Of a stretch of DNA of 35,048 nt, positions 6,969-14,207 are shown one piece after another; the first letter of the stretch is position 1, and each line of letters begins with the position of its first letter. The notes beneath the pieces were generated by a model. It made no database searches. It had not been told where the DNA came from and saw nothing but the letters and a program-made list of their open reading frames with translations. This DNA is from Streptomyces sp. ISL-87 (GTDB lineage Bacteria > Actinomycetota > Actinomycetes > Streptomycetales > Streptomycetaceae): positions 1 through 35,048 of the forward strand of contig NZ_JAGGOY010000002.1 in the NCBI RefSeq assembly GCF_018614095.1, in the 5' to 3' direction. The position numbers and the translations under genes were made by a program.

Positions 6969-7664
6969 ATGAGCAACCGTGCAGTCCTGGAGGTGATCGC
7001 CCTCAATGCCGAGGACGCGGTCGCGGCCCAGGCGGGTGGGGCGGACCGCCTTGAACTGGTCACCGACATGGCCGCCGACGGGCTCACTCCGCCGCGCGAG
7101 ACCTTCGCGGCGATCAGGGCGGCGGTCGACATCCCCCTGCGCGTGATGCTCCGCAGGACGGACGGGTTCGCGGCGGGATCGGCGGAGGATGTCGAGCTGC
7201 TGGCCGGGGAGGCGCGGGCGCTGCGCGCGGAGGGGGCGCAGGAGTTCGTCCTCGGTTTCCTGAACGCGGACGGCACGCCGGACCTGGCGGCGGTGGAGGC
7301 GGTCGTCGCGGAGCTCGGCGGCTGCCGCTGGACCTTCCACCGGGCGATCGACCGGGCGGCGGACCGGGACCAGCTGCGGAAGGCGCTCGCGGACCTGCCG
7401 GGGCTGGACACGTATCTGACGGCGGGGTCGGCGGACGGGGTCGACGCGGGTCTGCCGGTGCTGGTGGCTGAGGCGGCGCGGCGGGGGGAGCCGGGGTACG
7501 AGGCGCAGATCCTGGTGGGGGGCGGGCTGGTGCTGTCCCACCTGCCGGTGTTGCGTGCGGCGGGCGTCGACGCGTTCCACATCGGGGGTGCGGCCCGTCC
7601 CTCCGGGTGGGGGCGGCCCGTCTCGGCGTCGGCCGTCGCCGAATGGCGGGCCGCCTTGTCCTGA
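6969..7664 (+). CDS. cutC: CutC family protein
   Basis: 231 residues forming the CutC TIM barrel: LEVIALNAEDAVAAQAGGAD followed by RLELVTDMAADGLTPP, LRVMLRRTDGF, FVLGFLNADGTPD, CRWTFHRAID, YLTAGSADGVDAGLPVL, ILVGGGL and FHIGGAARPSGWGRPVS. The family was first linked to copper tolerance in E. coli, but the role is disputed and copper ligands are poorly conserved; here the usual RLELC cysteine is Val. ATG 6969 follows GGAGGAG at 6953-6959. The upstream dre-like palindrome hints at amino-sugar-linked control (inference). A repeat cluster follows its 3' end. Confidence 0.9.
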   Translation: MSNRAVLEVIALNAEDAVAAQAGGADRLELVTDMAADGLTPPRETFAAIRAAVDIPLRVMLRRTDGFAAGSAEDVELLAGEARALRAEGAQEFVLGFLNADGTPDLAAVEAVVAELGGCRWTFHRAIDRAADRDQLRKALADLPGLDTYLTAGSADGVDAGLPVLVAEAARRGEPGYEAQILVGGGLVLSHLPVLRAAGVDAFHIGGAARPSGWGRPVSASAVAEWRAALS

Positions 7665-7995
7665 CCCCCCTGGGCCTCTTGGGCTCCGCCCCGGGATTCC
7701 CCCCGCGCCTCTATCGCCGGCGGGGCTGGGTCGGGCCCCCGGGGCGGGCCGGGTGCGGCGCCGTTGCCGGGGGCCAGCCCCCGGACCCCCGCGCCCTCAA
7801 ACGCCGGCGAGGCTGAAATGCCCCGGCCTCGGGCCGCAAGTGTGGGCGGGGCTGGGTCGGGCCCCCGGGGCGGGGCGGGTGCGGCGCCGTTGCCGGGGGC
7901 CAGCCCCCGGACCCCCGCGCCTCAAACGCCGGCGAGGCTGGACTAGCAAGCGTCGGCGGGGCTGGAATGCCAAGCGTCGGCGGGCCGGGGCCGCC
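7665..7995. repeat. Intergenic repeat cluster with a 126-bp direct duplication
   Basis: No gene is seen. A unit of about 96 bases starting GGCGGGGCTGGGTCGGGCCC occurs at 7719 and again at 7845 (period 126). Each copy contains the hairpin CCGGGGGCCAGCCCCCGG followed by CTCAAACGCCGGCGAGGCTG, at 7796-7815 and 7921-7940. Two further half copies (AAGCGTCGGCGGGGCTGGA and a shorter one) run to 7990. The cluster lies between the convergent 3' ends of cutC and helD. Confidence 0.88.
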
Positions 7996-10128
7996 TCAGG
8001 TCAGGGCCGTCGGGAGGGGGGCCGCGTGTAGGGCGGTCAGGCCTGAGACGGCTCGGGTGAGGCAGACGTACAGGCGGCGCAGGCCTGTGCGCTCGTCCGG
8101 CTCGCCCGCGACGATGGCCGCGGGCTCGTCCAGTACCACGTAGTCGTACTCCAGGCCCTTCGCCAGCGACGCCGGCACCAGCGTCAGTCGGGCCTGCGCC
8201 GTCGTCTCCTCGCCCGGCGACAGGTACGGGAGGTCCGCGGCCAGCAGGGCATCCGCCAGCTCCGGGATGCGCGCGTCCGCCGCGATCAGGCCGATCGAGC
8301 CTTCGTGCGTGAGGGAGGCACGGCAGGCTTCGATCACTGCGGTGGTGAGGGCCCCGAGGTCGGCGGCCGGGGCCGGGGAGATGGTCAGGCTGCCCGGCGT
8401 CTCGCGGACCGAGGAGACCGGGGCCAGGCCCGGGGAGATCGACGGCAGCAGGCGGGAGGCGTACGCGATCACCTCGCGCGGCACGCGGAAGCCCGCCGTC
8501 AGCTCCTCCAGGACCGCCTCCGGCTTGCCGAGGTGCGTCAGGGCCTCGTCCCAACTGCGGGTCGCCCACGGGGTGGTGCCCTGGGCGAGGTCGCCGAGGA
8601 CCGTCGCCGAACCCGTCGTGCAGCGCCGGCCGACCGCGCGGTACTGCATCGGTGAGAGGTCCTGCGCCTCGTCGAGGACGACGTGCCCGAGGGAGTGGGT
8701 GCGCTCCACCAGGTCCGCCGCCTCGTCGATCAGGACCAGGTCCGCCGCCGACCACTTCGCCGACTTCACGCTCCGGAACGGCTTCGGCCACAGGAGCAGC
8801 CGCTGCTCCTCGTCCGACAGCAGGCCCTGCGCGTGCAGCGCCAAGAACTCCGGGTCCGAGAGGAGCCGCAGGAGCAGCTTCGCCGGCTCGACCAGCGGCC
8901 ACACCGCCTTCACCGCCGCCTTGACCGCCGCGTTGCGCGCCACCGCGTCCTGCACGCGGTCGTCCGGTGCCTCGCCCGCCTGTTCCATCCGTACCAGCAC
9001 CGCGTGCGCGATCCGCTGCGGCAGAGCGTCGCGGGCGGCGCCGTAGCGGATGTCGCGGTTCTGCAGCTCCTCCACGATCTCCGCGAGCTCGTACGCCGGT
9101 ACGCGCCACCGGCGCGACCCGCGGACCACCATCAGCGGTTCCGTGGGCGCGGTGACGTGCGAGCGGACCGCGCGGCGCAGCACCTCCGCCATGCGGGCGT
9201 CGCCCTTGACCACGGCGGTCGCGGCGGGGTCGGTGCCGCGGACCTCCAGGCCGTCGCGGGCGACCAGGTCGTCGACGGTGGCCTGCTTCACCTCCAGCTC
9301 GCCCAGGGCCGGGAGGACCTGCTCGATGTAATGGAGGAAGGACCGGTTCGGGCCGATGACCAGGGTGCCGGTGCGGGCGAGGCGGTCGCGGTGGGCGTAG
9401 AGGAGGTACGCGACGCGGTGCAGGCCGACGGCGGTCTTTCCGGTGCCGGGTCCGCCCTGTACGCAGACGGAGCCGGACAGGCCGGAGCGGACGATCTCGT
9501 CCTGCTCGGGCTGGATCGTCGCGACGATGTCGCGCATGGGGCCGACGCGGGGGCGCTCGATCTCCTGCTGGAGCAGCTTGCTGACGGCGGCCGCCTCGGC
9601 GGGGTCGGAGAGGTGCTCGTCCTCGTACGCCGTGAGCTCGCCGCCCGTGTAGCCGAAGCGGCGGCGCAGGGCGATGTCCTGCGGGTCGGTCTTGGAGGCG
9701 CGGTAGAAGGGCTGGGAGACGGGGGCTCGCCAGTCGATCACCATCGGGTCGCCGCCGGCGTCGTGGACGTGGCGCCGGCCGATGTAGAACTGCTCGCCCT
9801 CCGCGCCCTCGGCCAGCTCCGCGCCGGGGGCGTGGAGGTAGTTGAGGCGGCCGAAGAAGAGGGGCGTGTGGGCGAGGTCGGCGAGTGCCTTGATGCGGTC
9901 GTCGATCTGGGCCTGGAGGACGATCGCGTTGACCCAGTTCGCGGTGACGTCGCGGATGTCGAGGGCCTCGACGTCCTCGCGCATGGCGCGGAGCGCGGCG
10001 CGGGAGGCGGTGAGGTGCGAACGCTCGCGGGCGAGGGGGTCGGCGGCGGCCTGGGCGGTGGGCGCGGTGGGCGCGGTGGCGGTGGCGGTGGCGGTGGCGG
10101 TGTCTGGGTCGGGGGCGTACGCGGGCAC
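7996..10128 (-). CDS. helD: HelD-like UvrD/Rep-family ATPase (RNA polymerase-associated)
   Basis: 710 residues. An N-terminal alpha-helical arm (about 30-95, ARERSHLTASRAALRAMRED) precedes Walker A GGPGTGKT at 225-232, and Walker B VVLDEAQDLSP lies in the second half. GFRVPREVIAYA and the C-terminal YDYVVLDEPAAI...GLRRLYVCLTRA fit superfamily 1 motifs. HelD proteins bind RNA polymerase and release it from stalled or rifamycin-bound states; in some actinobacteria (HelR) this gives rifampicin tolerance. The N-terminal Ala-Thr repeat comes from a GGCGGT tract. GTG 10128 is chosen because GGAGG lies seven bases upstream; longer frames have no such site. No rifamycin-associated element palindrome was seen upstream. 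Confidence 0.88.
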   Translation of the reverse strand: MPAYAPDPDTATATATATAPTAPTAQAAADPLARERSHLTASRAALRAMREDVEALDIRDVTANWVNAIVLQAQIDDRIKALADLAHTPLFFGRLNYLHAPGAELAEGAEGEQFYIGRRHVHDAGGDPMVIDWRAPVSQPFYRASKTDPQDIALRRRFGYTGGELTAYEDEHLSDPAEAAAVSKLLQQEIERPRVGPMRDIVATIQPEQDEIVRSGLSGSVCVQGGPGTGKTAVGLHRVAYLLYAHRDRLARTGTLVIGPNRSFLHYIEQVLPALGELEVKQATVDDLVARDGLEVRGTDPAATAVVKGDARMAEVLRRAVRSHVTAPTEPLMVVRGSRRWRVPAYELAEIVEELQNRDIRYGAARDALPQRIAHAVLVRMEQAGEAPDDRVQDAVARNAAVKAAVKAVWPLVEPAKLLLRLLSDPEFLALHAQGLLSDEEQRLLLWPKPFRSVKSAKWSAADLVLIDEAADLVERTHSLGHVVLDEAQDLSPMQYRAVGRRCTTGSATVLGDLAQGTTPWATRSWDEALTHLGKPEAVLEELTAGFRVPREVIAYASRLLPSISPGLAPVSSVRETPGSLTISPAPAADLGALTTAVIEACRASLTHEGSIGLIAADARIPELADALLAADLPYLSPGEETTAQARLTLVPASLAKGLEYDYVVLDEPAAIVAGEPDERTGLRRLYVCLTRAVSGLTALHAAPLPTALT

Positions 10129-10274
10129 GGGACTGCCTCCAGCTGCTGGTCTGCTCTGCGTGGGTGGATGCCCGCCGGTTTCCGTCCGGGGGGCGGCTCT
10201 CCCCGACGGGCAGCGGGAGGCGGCAAGAGCGGAGATTCTAGTCACGGTGGAGGTGTTGCGCGAATGGATTTAGG

Positions 10275-10288
10275 GGGCCGAAAGTCCC
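10275..10288. promoter_or_regulatory. Possible DevR/OsdR-type box
   Basis: GGGCCGAAAGTCCC is an imperfect dyad (reverse complement GGGACTTTCGGCCC) resembling dormancy-regulator boxes upstream of stress genes in Streptomyces. It lies 147 bases upstream of helD, which is transcribed away from it, and 32 bases before the glycosyltransferase remnant. It may be a leftover promoter element of that dead gene. Confidence 0.25.
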
Positions 10289-10319
10289 TTCCGGGCGGGA
10301 CCTCCGTACGGGTGCCTCC

Positions 10320-10607
10320 CGGGGGCTGTCCGACTTCAGGCAGATCCCGTACCTGCTGCTCACCGGCCGTGTCCGGGCCGGCCTGACGGCCCTGGCCGCC
10401 TTCACCGGTACCGCCCTGCTGGGCCTGCTGGTCCTTCCGCAGGCCTCCGCCGACTTCTGGGCCCGCCACCTGCCCGCGAGCGGCCGCGCCCTGCTGCTGG
10501 ACTGGCCCCACCTGTGGGTCTGGTGCGTCCCGCTGCTCACCCTCCTGACCCGGGCGGCCCGACGCCGCCCGCGGAAGGCGGCGCCGTGCCTCATCCCCGT
10601 ACCCAGG
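10320..10607 (+). pseudogene. Glycosyltransferase 87 (DUF2029)-type membrane protein remnant
   Basis: The frame reads RGLSDFRQIPYLLLTGRVRAG followed by LTALAAFTGTALLGLLVLPQASADFWARHLP, then jumps to LLLDWPHLWVWCVPLLTLLTRAARR. The first block resembles the late membrane helices of GT87 mannosyltransferases, and the HLWVWCVPLL block resembles their final helix (usually HHWVW). The segment between them, normally over 100 residues, is missing, as is the catalytic N-terminus. No start codon or ribosome binding site is evident. It is read as a doubly deleted relic on the strand opposite to its neighbours. Confidence 0.55.
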
Positions 10608-10889
10608 TCACCCCTCGGGCAGGAGGATGTCCGCGTCGTCGAAGATGCGCAGCACCACGAGCAGCAGTCGACCGCGCGACACCATGTACTCGGCCACGAT
10701 CTGTGAGGTGAGCCGGATCTCGCGGTCCTGCTCGCCCGCCCCTATCGGCCGGGACAGCTCGGTGTAGGGGTCGCGCGCCAGGATTTCGACGGCCTTGTCG
10801 AACGAGGCACGGCGTGCGGGGTCCAGCCGATCGCGGTCATGGCCGGCCGACTCCGTGTAGAGGACCGCGTAGATCTCCTGGTGCGTCAT
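10608..10889 (-). CDS. Small RelE/ParE-like protein, no antitoxin beside it
   Basis: 93 residues. Layout fits the RelE/ParE fold: an opening strand EIYAVLYTES, a helix RRASFDKAVEILARDPYTEL, then strands DREIRLTSQIVAEYMVSRGR and LLLVVLRIFDD. Toxins of this fold cut ribosome-bound mRNA or poison gyrase, but catalytic residues vary and none can be assigned here. ATG 10889 has GAGGAG eight bases upstream, a strong site. It lies 78 bases downstream of XPB on the same strand. No partner antitoxin frame is seen on either side, so it may be a domesticated or orphan member. Function is inferred from fold-like pattern only. Confidence 0.65.
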   Translation of the reverse strand: MTHQEIYAVLYTESAGHDRDRLDPARRASFDKAVEILARDPYTELSRPIGAGEQDREIRLTSQIVAEYMVSRGRLLLVVLRIFDDADILLPEG

Positions 10890-10935
10890 GCGTCTCTCCT
10901 CGCCGGACGTGCGTCCCTCTCAGCGTAGCGATCGC

Positions 10936-10965
10936 GGGCCGGGCCGGGCCGGGCCGGGCCGGGCC
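10936..10965. repeat. GGGCC pentamer microsatellite, six copies
   Basis: Six perfect GGGCC units fill most of the 78-base gap between the XPB stop and the RelE-like gene. Each unit can pair with its neighbours as GGCC palindromes. Such a run is prone to slippage and could vary the spacing between the two genes. Confidence 0.85.
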
Positions 10966-10967
10966 GG

Positions 10968-12611
10968 TCAGTCGCTCGCCAGGAGCTCGTCCGCGTCCAT
11001 GATCCGGTAGGCGTAGCCCTGTTCGGCCAGGAAGCGCTGGCGGTGGGCGGCGAAGTCCTGGTCGATCGTGTCGCGCGCGACGACCGAGTAGAACCGCGCC
11101 TCGTGGCCGTCCGCCTTCGGGCGCAGGACGCGGCCCAGGCGCTGAGCCTCTTCCTGGCGGGAGCCGAACGTGCCGGACACCTGGATGGCGACCGTGGCCT
11201 CCGGCAGGTCGATGGAGAAGTTCGCGACCTTGGACACCACCAGCACGCTGATCTCGCCCTCGCGGAACGCGTTGAAGAGCTTCTCGCGCTGCGCGTTGGA
11301 GGTCTCGCCCTTGATGACGGGCGCGTCCAGGTGCTCGCCGAGCTCGTCGAGCTGGTCGATGTACTGCCCGATGACGAGGGTCTGCTCGCCCTGGTGCTTG
11401 CGTACGAGCGCCTCGGTGACCTTCCGCTTCGTCGCCGTCGTCGCGCAGAAGCGGTACTTCTCCTCCGTCTCGGCCGTCGCGTACGCGAGCCGCTCCGACT
11501 CGGTGAGGTTGACCCGGACCTCGACGCAGTCGGCCGGGGCGATGTACCCCTGCGCCTCGATCTCCTTCCACGGCGCGTCGAACCGCTTCGGGCCGATGAG
11601 GGAGAAGACGTCGGACTCGCGGCCGTCCTCGCGGACCAGGGTGGCGGTGAGGCCGAGGCGCCGGCGGGCCTGGAGGTCGGCGGTGAACTTGAAGACCGGC
11701 GCGGGCAGCAGGTGCACCTCGTCGTAGAGGATCAGGCCCCAGTCCCGGGAGTCGAACAGCTCCAGGTGCGGGTAGACGCCCTTCCGCTTCGTCGTCAGGA
11801 CCTGGTACGTGGCGATCGTGACGGGCCGGATCTCCTTGCGGGTGCCGGAGTATTCGCCGATCTCCTCCTCCGTCAGCGAGGTCCGCTTGACCAACTCGTG
11901 CTTCCACTGCCGGGCCGAGACGGTGTTCGTGACCAGGATCAGCGTCGTCGCCTTGGCCATCGCCATGGCCCCGGCGCCGACGAGCGTCTTGCCGGCGCCG
12001 CACGGCAGCACGACCACACCGGAGCCGCCGTGCCAGAAGCCCTCGACGGCCTGCTGCTGGTACGGGCGCAGCGCCCAGCCGTCCTCGACCAGGTCGATCG
12101 CGTGCGCCTCGCCGTCGACGTACCCGGCGAGGTCCTCGGCCGGCCAGCCCAGCTTGAGCAGGGTCTGCTTGATCTGCCCGCGCTCGGAGGGGTGCACGGC
12201 CACGGTGTCGGGGTCGAGCCGGGCGCCGACCAGCGGGGCGATCCGCTTGGAGCGCAGGATCTCCTCCAGCACGGGCCGGTCGGTGCTGGTGAGCACCAGG
12301 CCGTGCACGGGGTGCTTGGAGAGGGTGAGGCGGCCGTAGCGGGCCATGGTCTCGGCGACGTCGACGAGCAGGGCGTGCGGGACGGGGTAGCGCGAGTACT
12401 CCACGAGCGCGTCCACGACCTGCTCGGCGTCGTGCCCGGCGGCCCGGGCGTTCCACAGGCCCAGCGGCGTGATCCGGTAGGTGTGGATGTGCTCGGGAGC
12501 CCGCTCCAGCTCGGCGAAGGGGGCGATGGCGCGCCGCGCGGCTCCGGCGAGCTCGTGGTCGACCTCAAGGAGGAGGGTTTTGTCGCTCTGGACGATGAGA
12601 GGCCCGTTCAC
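10968..12611 (-). CDS. DNA repair helicase XPB
   Basis: 547 residues, full length for bacterial XPB (ERCC3-like superfamily 2 helicase). After an N-terminal damage-recognition-like region come Walker A CGAGKT (204-209), DEVH (297-300), LTATLVREDGRE (321-332, holding the RED motif) and the C-terminal QRLGRVLRPK. The enzyme unwinds DNA 3' to 5' in repair. The start is GTG 12611, reading GTGAACGGGCCTCTC; this MNGPLIVQSDKTLLLEVDH start is the usual one in Streptomyces. A tnpB element is inserted directly before the GTG, so the present ribosome binding site (GGGAG seven bases upstream) belongs to the element. The native leader now lies beyond it at 14014 onward. Confidence 0.95.
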   Translation of the reverse strand: MNGPLIVQSDKTLLLEVDHELAGAARRAIAPFAELERAPEHIHTYRITPLGLWNARAAGHDAEQVVDALVEYSRYPVPHALLVDVAETMARYGRLTLSKHPVHGLVLTSTDRPVLEEILRSKRIAPLVGARLDPDTVAVHPSERGQIKQTLLKLGWPAEDLAGYVDGEAHAIDLVEDGWALRPYQQQAVEGFWHGGSGVVVLPCGAGKTLVGAGAMAMAKATTLILVTNTVSARQWKHELVKRTSLTEEEIGEYSGTRKEIRPVTIATYQVLTTKRKGVYPHLELFDSRDWGLILYDEVHLLPAPVFKFTADLQARRRLGLTATLVREDGRESDVFSLIGPKRFDAPWKEIEAQGYIAPADCVEVRVNLTESERLAYATAETEEKYRFCATTATKRKVTEALVRKHQGEQTLVIGQYIDQLDELGEHLDAPVIKGETSNAQREKLFNAFREGEISVLVVSKVANFSIDLPEATVAIQVSGTFGSRQEEAQRLGRVLRPKADGHEARFYSVVARDTIDQDFAAHRQRFLAEQGYAYRIMDADELLASD

Positions 12612-12755
12612 TGGATTTCTCCCAGGATGGCCCGGCCTTTAGGCCGGGGAGGAGTGGGTCCTTGGGGCGGAGCCGCGTAGCGGCGGAGTGCTCTGCGCAT
12701 CTGTTCTGACCTGTGCTTTCTGGCGTTGTCAGTGGTGCCGGGTAGGTTGATCGTC

Positions 12756-13958
12756 ATGACGACAGCAGCGATGGCCGAGGGGGCCGGGGATGCCCGGTAC
12801 ACCTACCGGCTGCGCGTGTCGTCCACCGCGCTCATAGCCCTGGAAGGGGAGTGGGCGCGGTGCCGTTGGGTGTGGAACGAGTGCGTGGCGATGTCTCGCA
12901 AGGTCCACCGCCTGAACAAGACCGCCGACGAGAAGATCACGTGCGGCCCGGCCCAGCTGGACAAAATGCTGACCGAGGCCCGTGCCGCGATGAGCTGGCT
13001 GCGTGAGGGCGCTTCGGTTCCGCAGCAGCAGATCATCCGGGACTTCGCGAAGTCCCGGGCCAAGGCACTCAAGGACATCAAGGCGAAGCTGCCGATGCGG
13101 CAGCGGGCCGGGATGCCCCGCATCAAGCGGAAGCGCGAGGCCGCCCCGTCGCTGAACTACACGCAGCGCGGATTCCGTATCCGGGACGGGCGTCTGCACC
13201 TGGCCGGTGGGATCGTGCTGACAGTCGTGTGGTCGCGTGAGCTGCCGTCCGCGCCCACGTCGGTGCGGGTGTACCGGGACAGCCTCGGACACTGGTACGC
13301 CAGCTTCGTCGTCAAGACCGAGACCGTGCCGCTTCCCGCGACCGGCAACGTGATCGGGATCGACTGGGGCGTGAAGGAGACCGCGACCACCACCAGCGAC
13401 GCCCACGACCTCCCCCACGCCGAGCACGGGAAGACGGCCGCGCAGCGCCTGGCCCGGTACCAGAAAATGATGACCCGCCGCCGGACCCCGAAGAACCGGC
13501 CCGACACCGCCGGATACAAGAAGGCCCGCCGCGCGGCGGCGAAGGTCTCGAAGAAGATCGCCCGGCAACGCCAGGACACCGGACGCAAATGGGCCAAGAC
13601 CGTGGTCCGCGACCACGACGCCCTGGCCGTCGAAGACTTCCGTCCGAAGTTCCTCGCGAAGTCCACGATGGCGAGGAAGGCCGCCGACGCCGCGATCAGC
13701 GCCACCAAGACGGCTCTGACCGAGATGGGCCGCAAGCACGGCCGGCCCGTGCACCTGGTCAACCCCGCGCACACCACCATGGACTGCGCACACTGCGGAG
13801 CGAGAGCCAAGCACCGCCTCCCCCTCTCCGAGAGAACATATACGTGCACCGCCTGCGGAACCGTGTCCCCCAGGGACAAGAACTCCGCCCGCGTAATGCT
13901 CGTCCGGGCTGGTCTCAACCCGGCTAGTGCTGATCTTGTAAGCCCCGCCACCTGCTAG
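12756..13958 (+). CDS. tnpB: TnpB RNA-guided endonuclease, intact
   Basis: 400 residues. All active-site blocks are present: RuvC-I Asp203 in IGIDWGVKE, RuvC-II Glu293 in AVEDFRPKF, RuvC-III Asp374 in SPRDKNSARV, and a zinc ribbon with Cys344, Cys347, Cys364 and Cys367. The N-terminal WED-like region begins YTYRLRVSSTALIALEGEW and RCRWVWNECV is the helix typical of OrfB. TnpB uses an RNA from the element's right end to cut DNA next to a short motif identical to the element's target, here predicted TTCAC. ATG 12756 is chosen because it aligns with the relic start at 3390; TTG 12726 is an alternative, and no strong ribosome binding site is seen. It appears potentially active. Confidence 0.92.
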   Translation: MTTAAMAEGAGDARYTYRLRVSSTALIALEGEWARCRWVWNECVAMSRKVHRLNKTADEKITCGPAQLDKMLTEARAAMSWLREGASVPQQQIIRDFAKSRAKALKDIKAKLPMRQRAGMPRIKRKREAAPSLNYTQRGFRIRDGRLHLAGGIVLTVVWSRELPSAPTSVRVYRDSLGHWYASFVVKTETVPLPATGNVIGIDWGVKETATTTSDAHDLPHAEHGKTAAQRLARYQKMMTRRRTPKNRPDTAGYKKARRAAAKVSKKIARQRQDTGRKWAKTVVRDHDALAVEDFRPKFLAKSTMARKAADAAISATKTALTEMGRKHGRPVHLVNPAHTTMDCAHCGARAKHRLPLSERTYTCTACGTVSPRDKNSARVMLVRAGLNPASADLVSPATC

Positions 13959-14013
13959 GTGCCAGGCGAAGTGAGCTAGGAATCCCCTCCCTTCAGGGAG
14001 GGGAGGATGTCAA
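13860..14013 (+). ncRNA. Predicted guide (omega/re) RNA scaffold of the tnpB element
   Basis: In characterised IS605 elements the guide RNA covers the last part of tnpB and the 3' flank, ends at the element's right end, and takes its guide from the host bases just outside. Here that places the scaffold over the end of tnpB and the 13984-14003 hairpin, with a guide beginning AAACGTCCCTTCCGGT at 14014. The 5' limit is a guess and no promoter is identified. Confidence 0.35.
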
Positions 14014-14040
14014 AAACGTCCCTTCCGGTGGGCCCCGAAA
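14014..14040 (-). promoter_or_regulatory. Displaced native leader and ribosome binding site of XPB
   Basis: On the minus strand this reads GGAAGGGACGTTT and would be followed directly by GTGAACGGG of XPB if the element were absent. GGAAGGGA (14026-14019) is then five bases from the GTG, an ideal Shine-Dalgarno. The rest of the gap to 14207 has no recognisable gene and probably includes the original XPB promoter, now separated from the gene by 1.4 kb. Confidence 0.65.
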
Positions 14041-14207
14041 CGCGGACGGCCAAACCTCCAGTCTGCCGTATGAAGGGGCCGGTGGGGTTACCTCTTGGGA
14101 GGAGGTGAGTCCTTCAGCGGTGCGGCGAAGGGGATCGCGGCCTCCCCGGACGAGCTGATCACAATGCCGTACCTGTCCGGATTCTCTTCTCTGTCGGACA
14201 GCTTTCC

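Larger units (their letters stand above)
12612..14013 (+). mobile_element. Complete tnpB-only IS605/IS1341-type element
   Basis: The left end follows TTCAC (12607-12611) and starts near GGATTTCTCCCAGGAT. A left palindrome CCCGGCC-TTTA-GGCCGGG lies at 12631-12648. The right end has CCCCTCCC-TTCA-GGGAGGGG (13984-14003) then AGGATGTCAA, ending at 14013. The element carries only tnpB, with no tnpA, so it would need a transposase in trans. Removing 12612-14013 rejoins TTCAC to AAACGTCCCTTCC, which restores a good ribosome binding site before the XPB GTG. This supports both boundaries. The left-end motif recurs after TTCAC at the window end. Confidence 0.85.

Noticed and set aside
10129..10270. Rifamycin-associated element upstream of helD
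   Set aside because: No palindrome of the kind GGGGCTTGCGGCAAGGCCCC or a near match is seen in this stretch.
8683..10386. Plus-strand 567-codon frame opposite helD
   Set aside because: The residue make-up is typical of antisense high-G+C reading, and helD on the other strand has all helicase motifs.
12631..12648. Hairpin CCCGGCC-TTTA-GGCCGGG as a transcription terminator
   Set aside because: Its place beside the left end and similarity to the right-end hairpins make it part of the mobile element.
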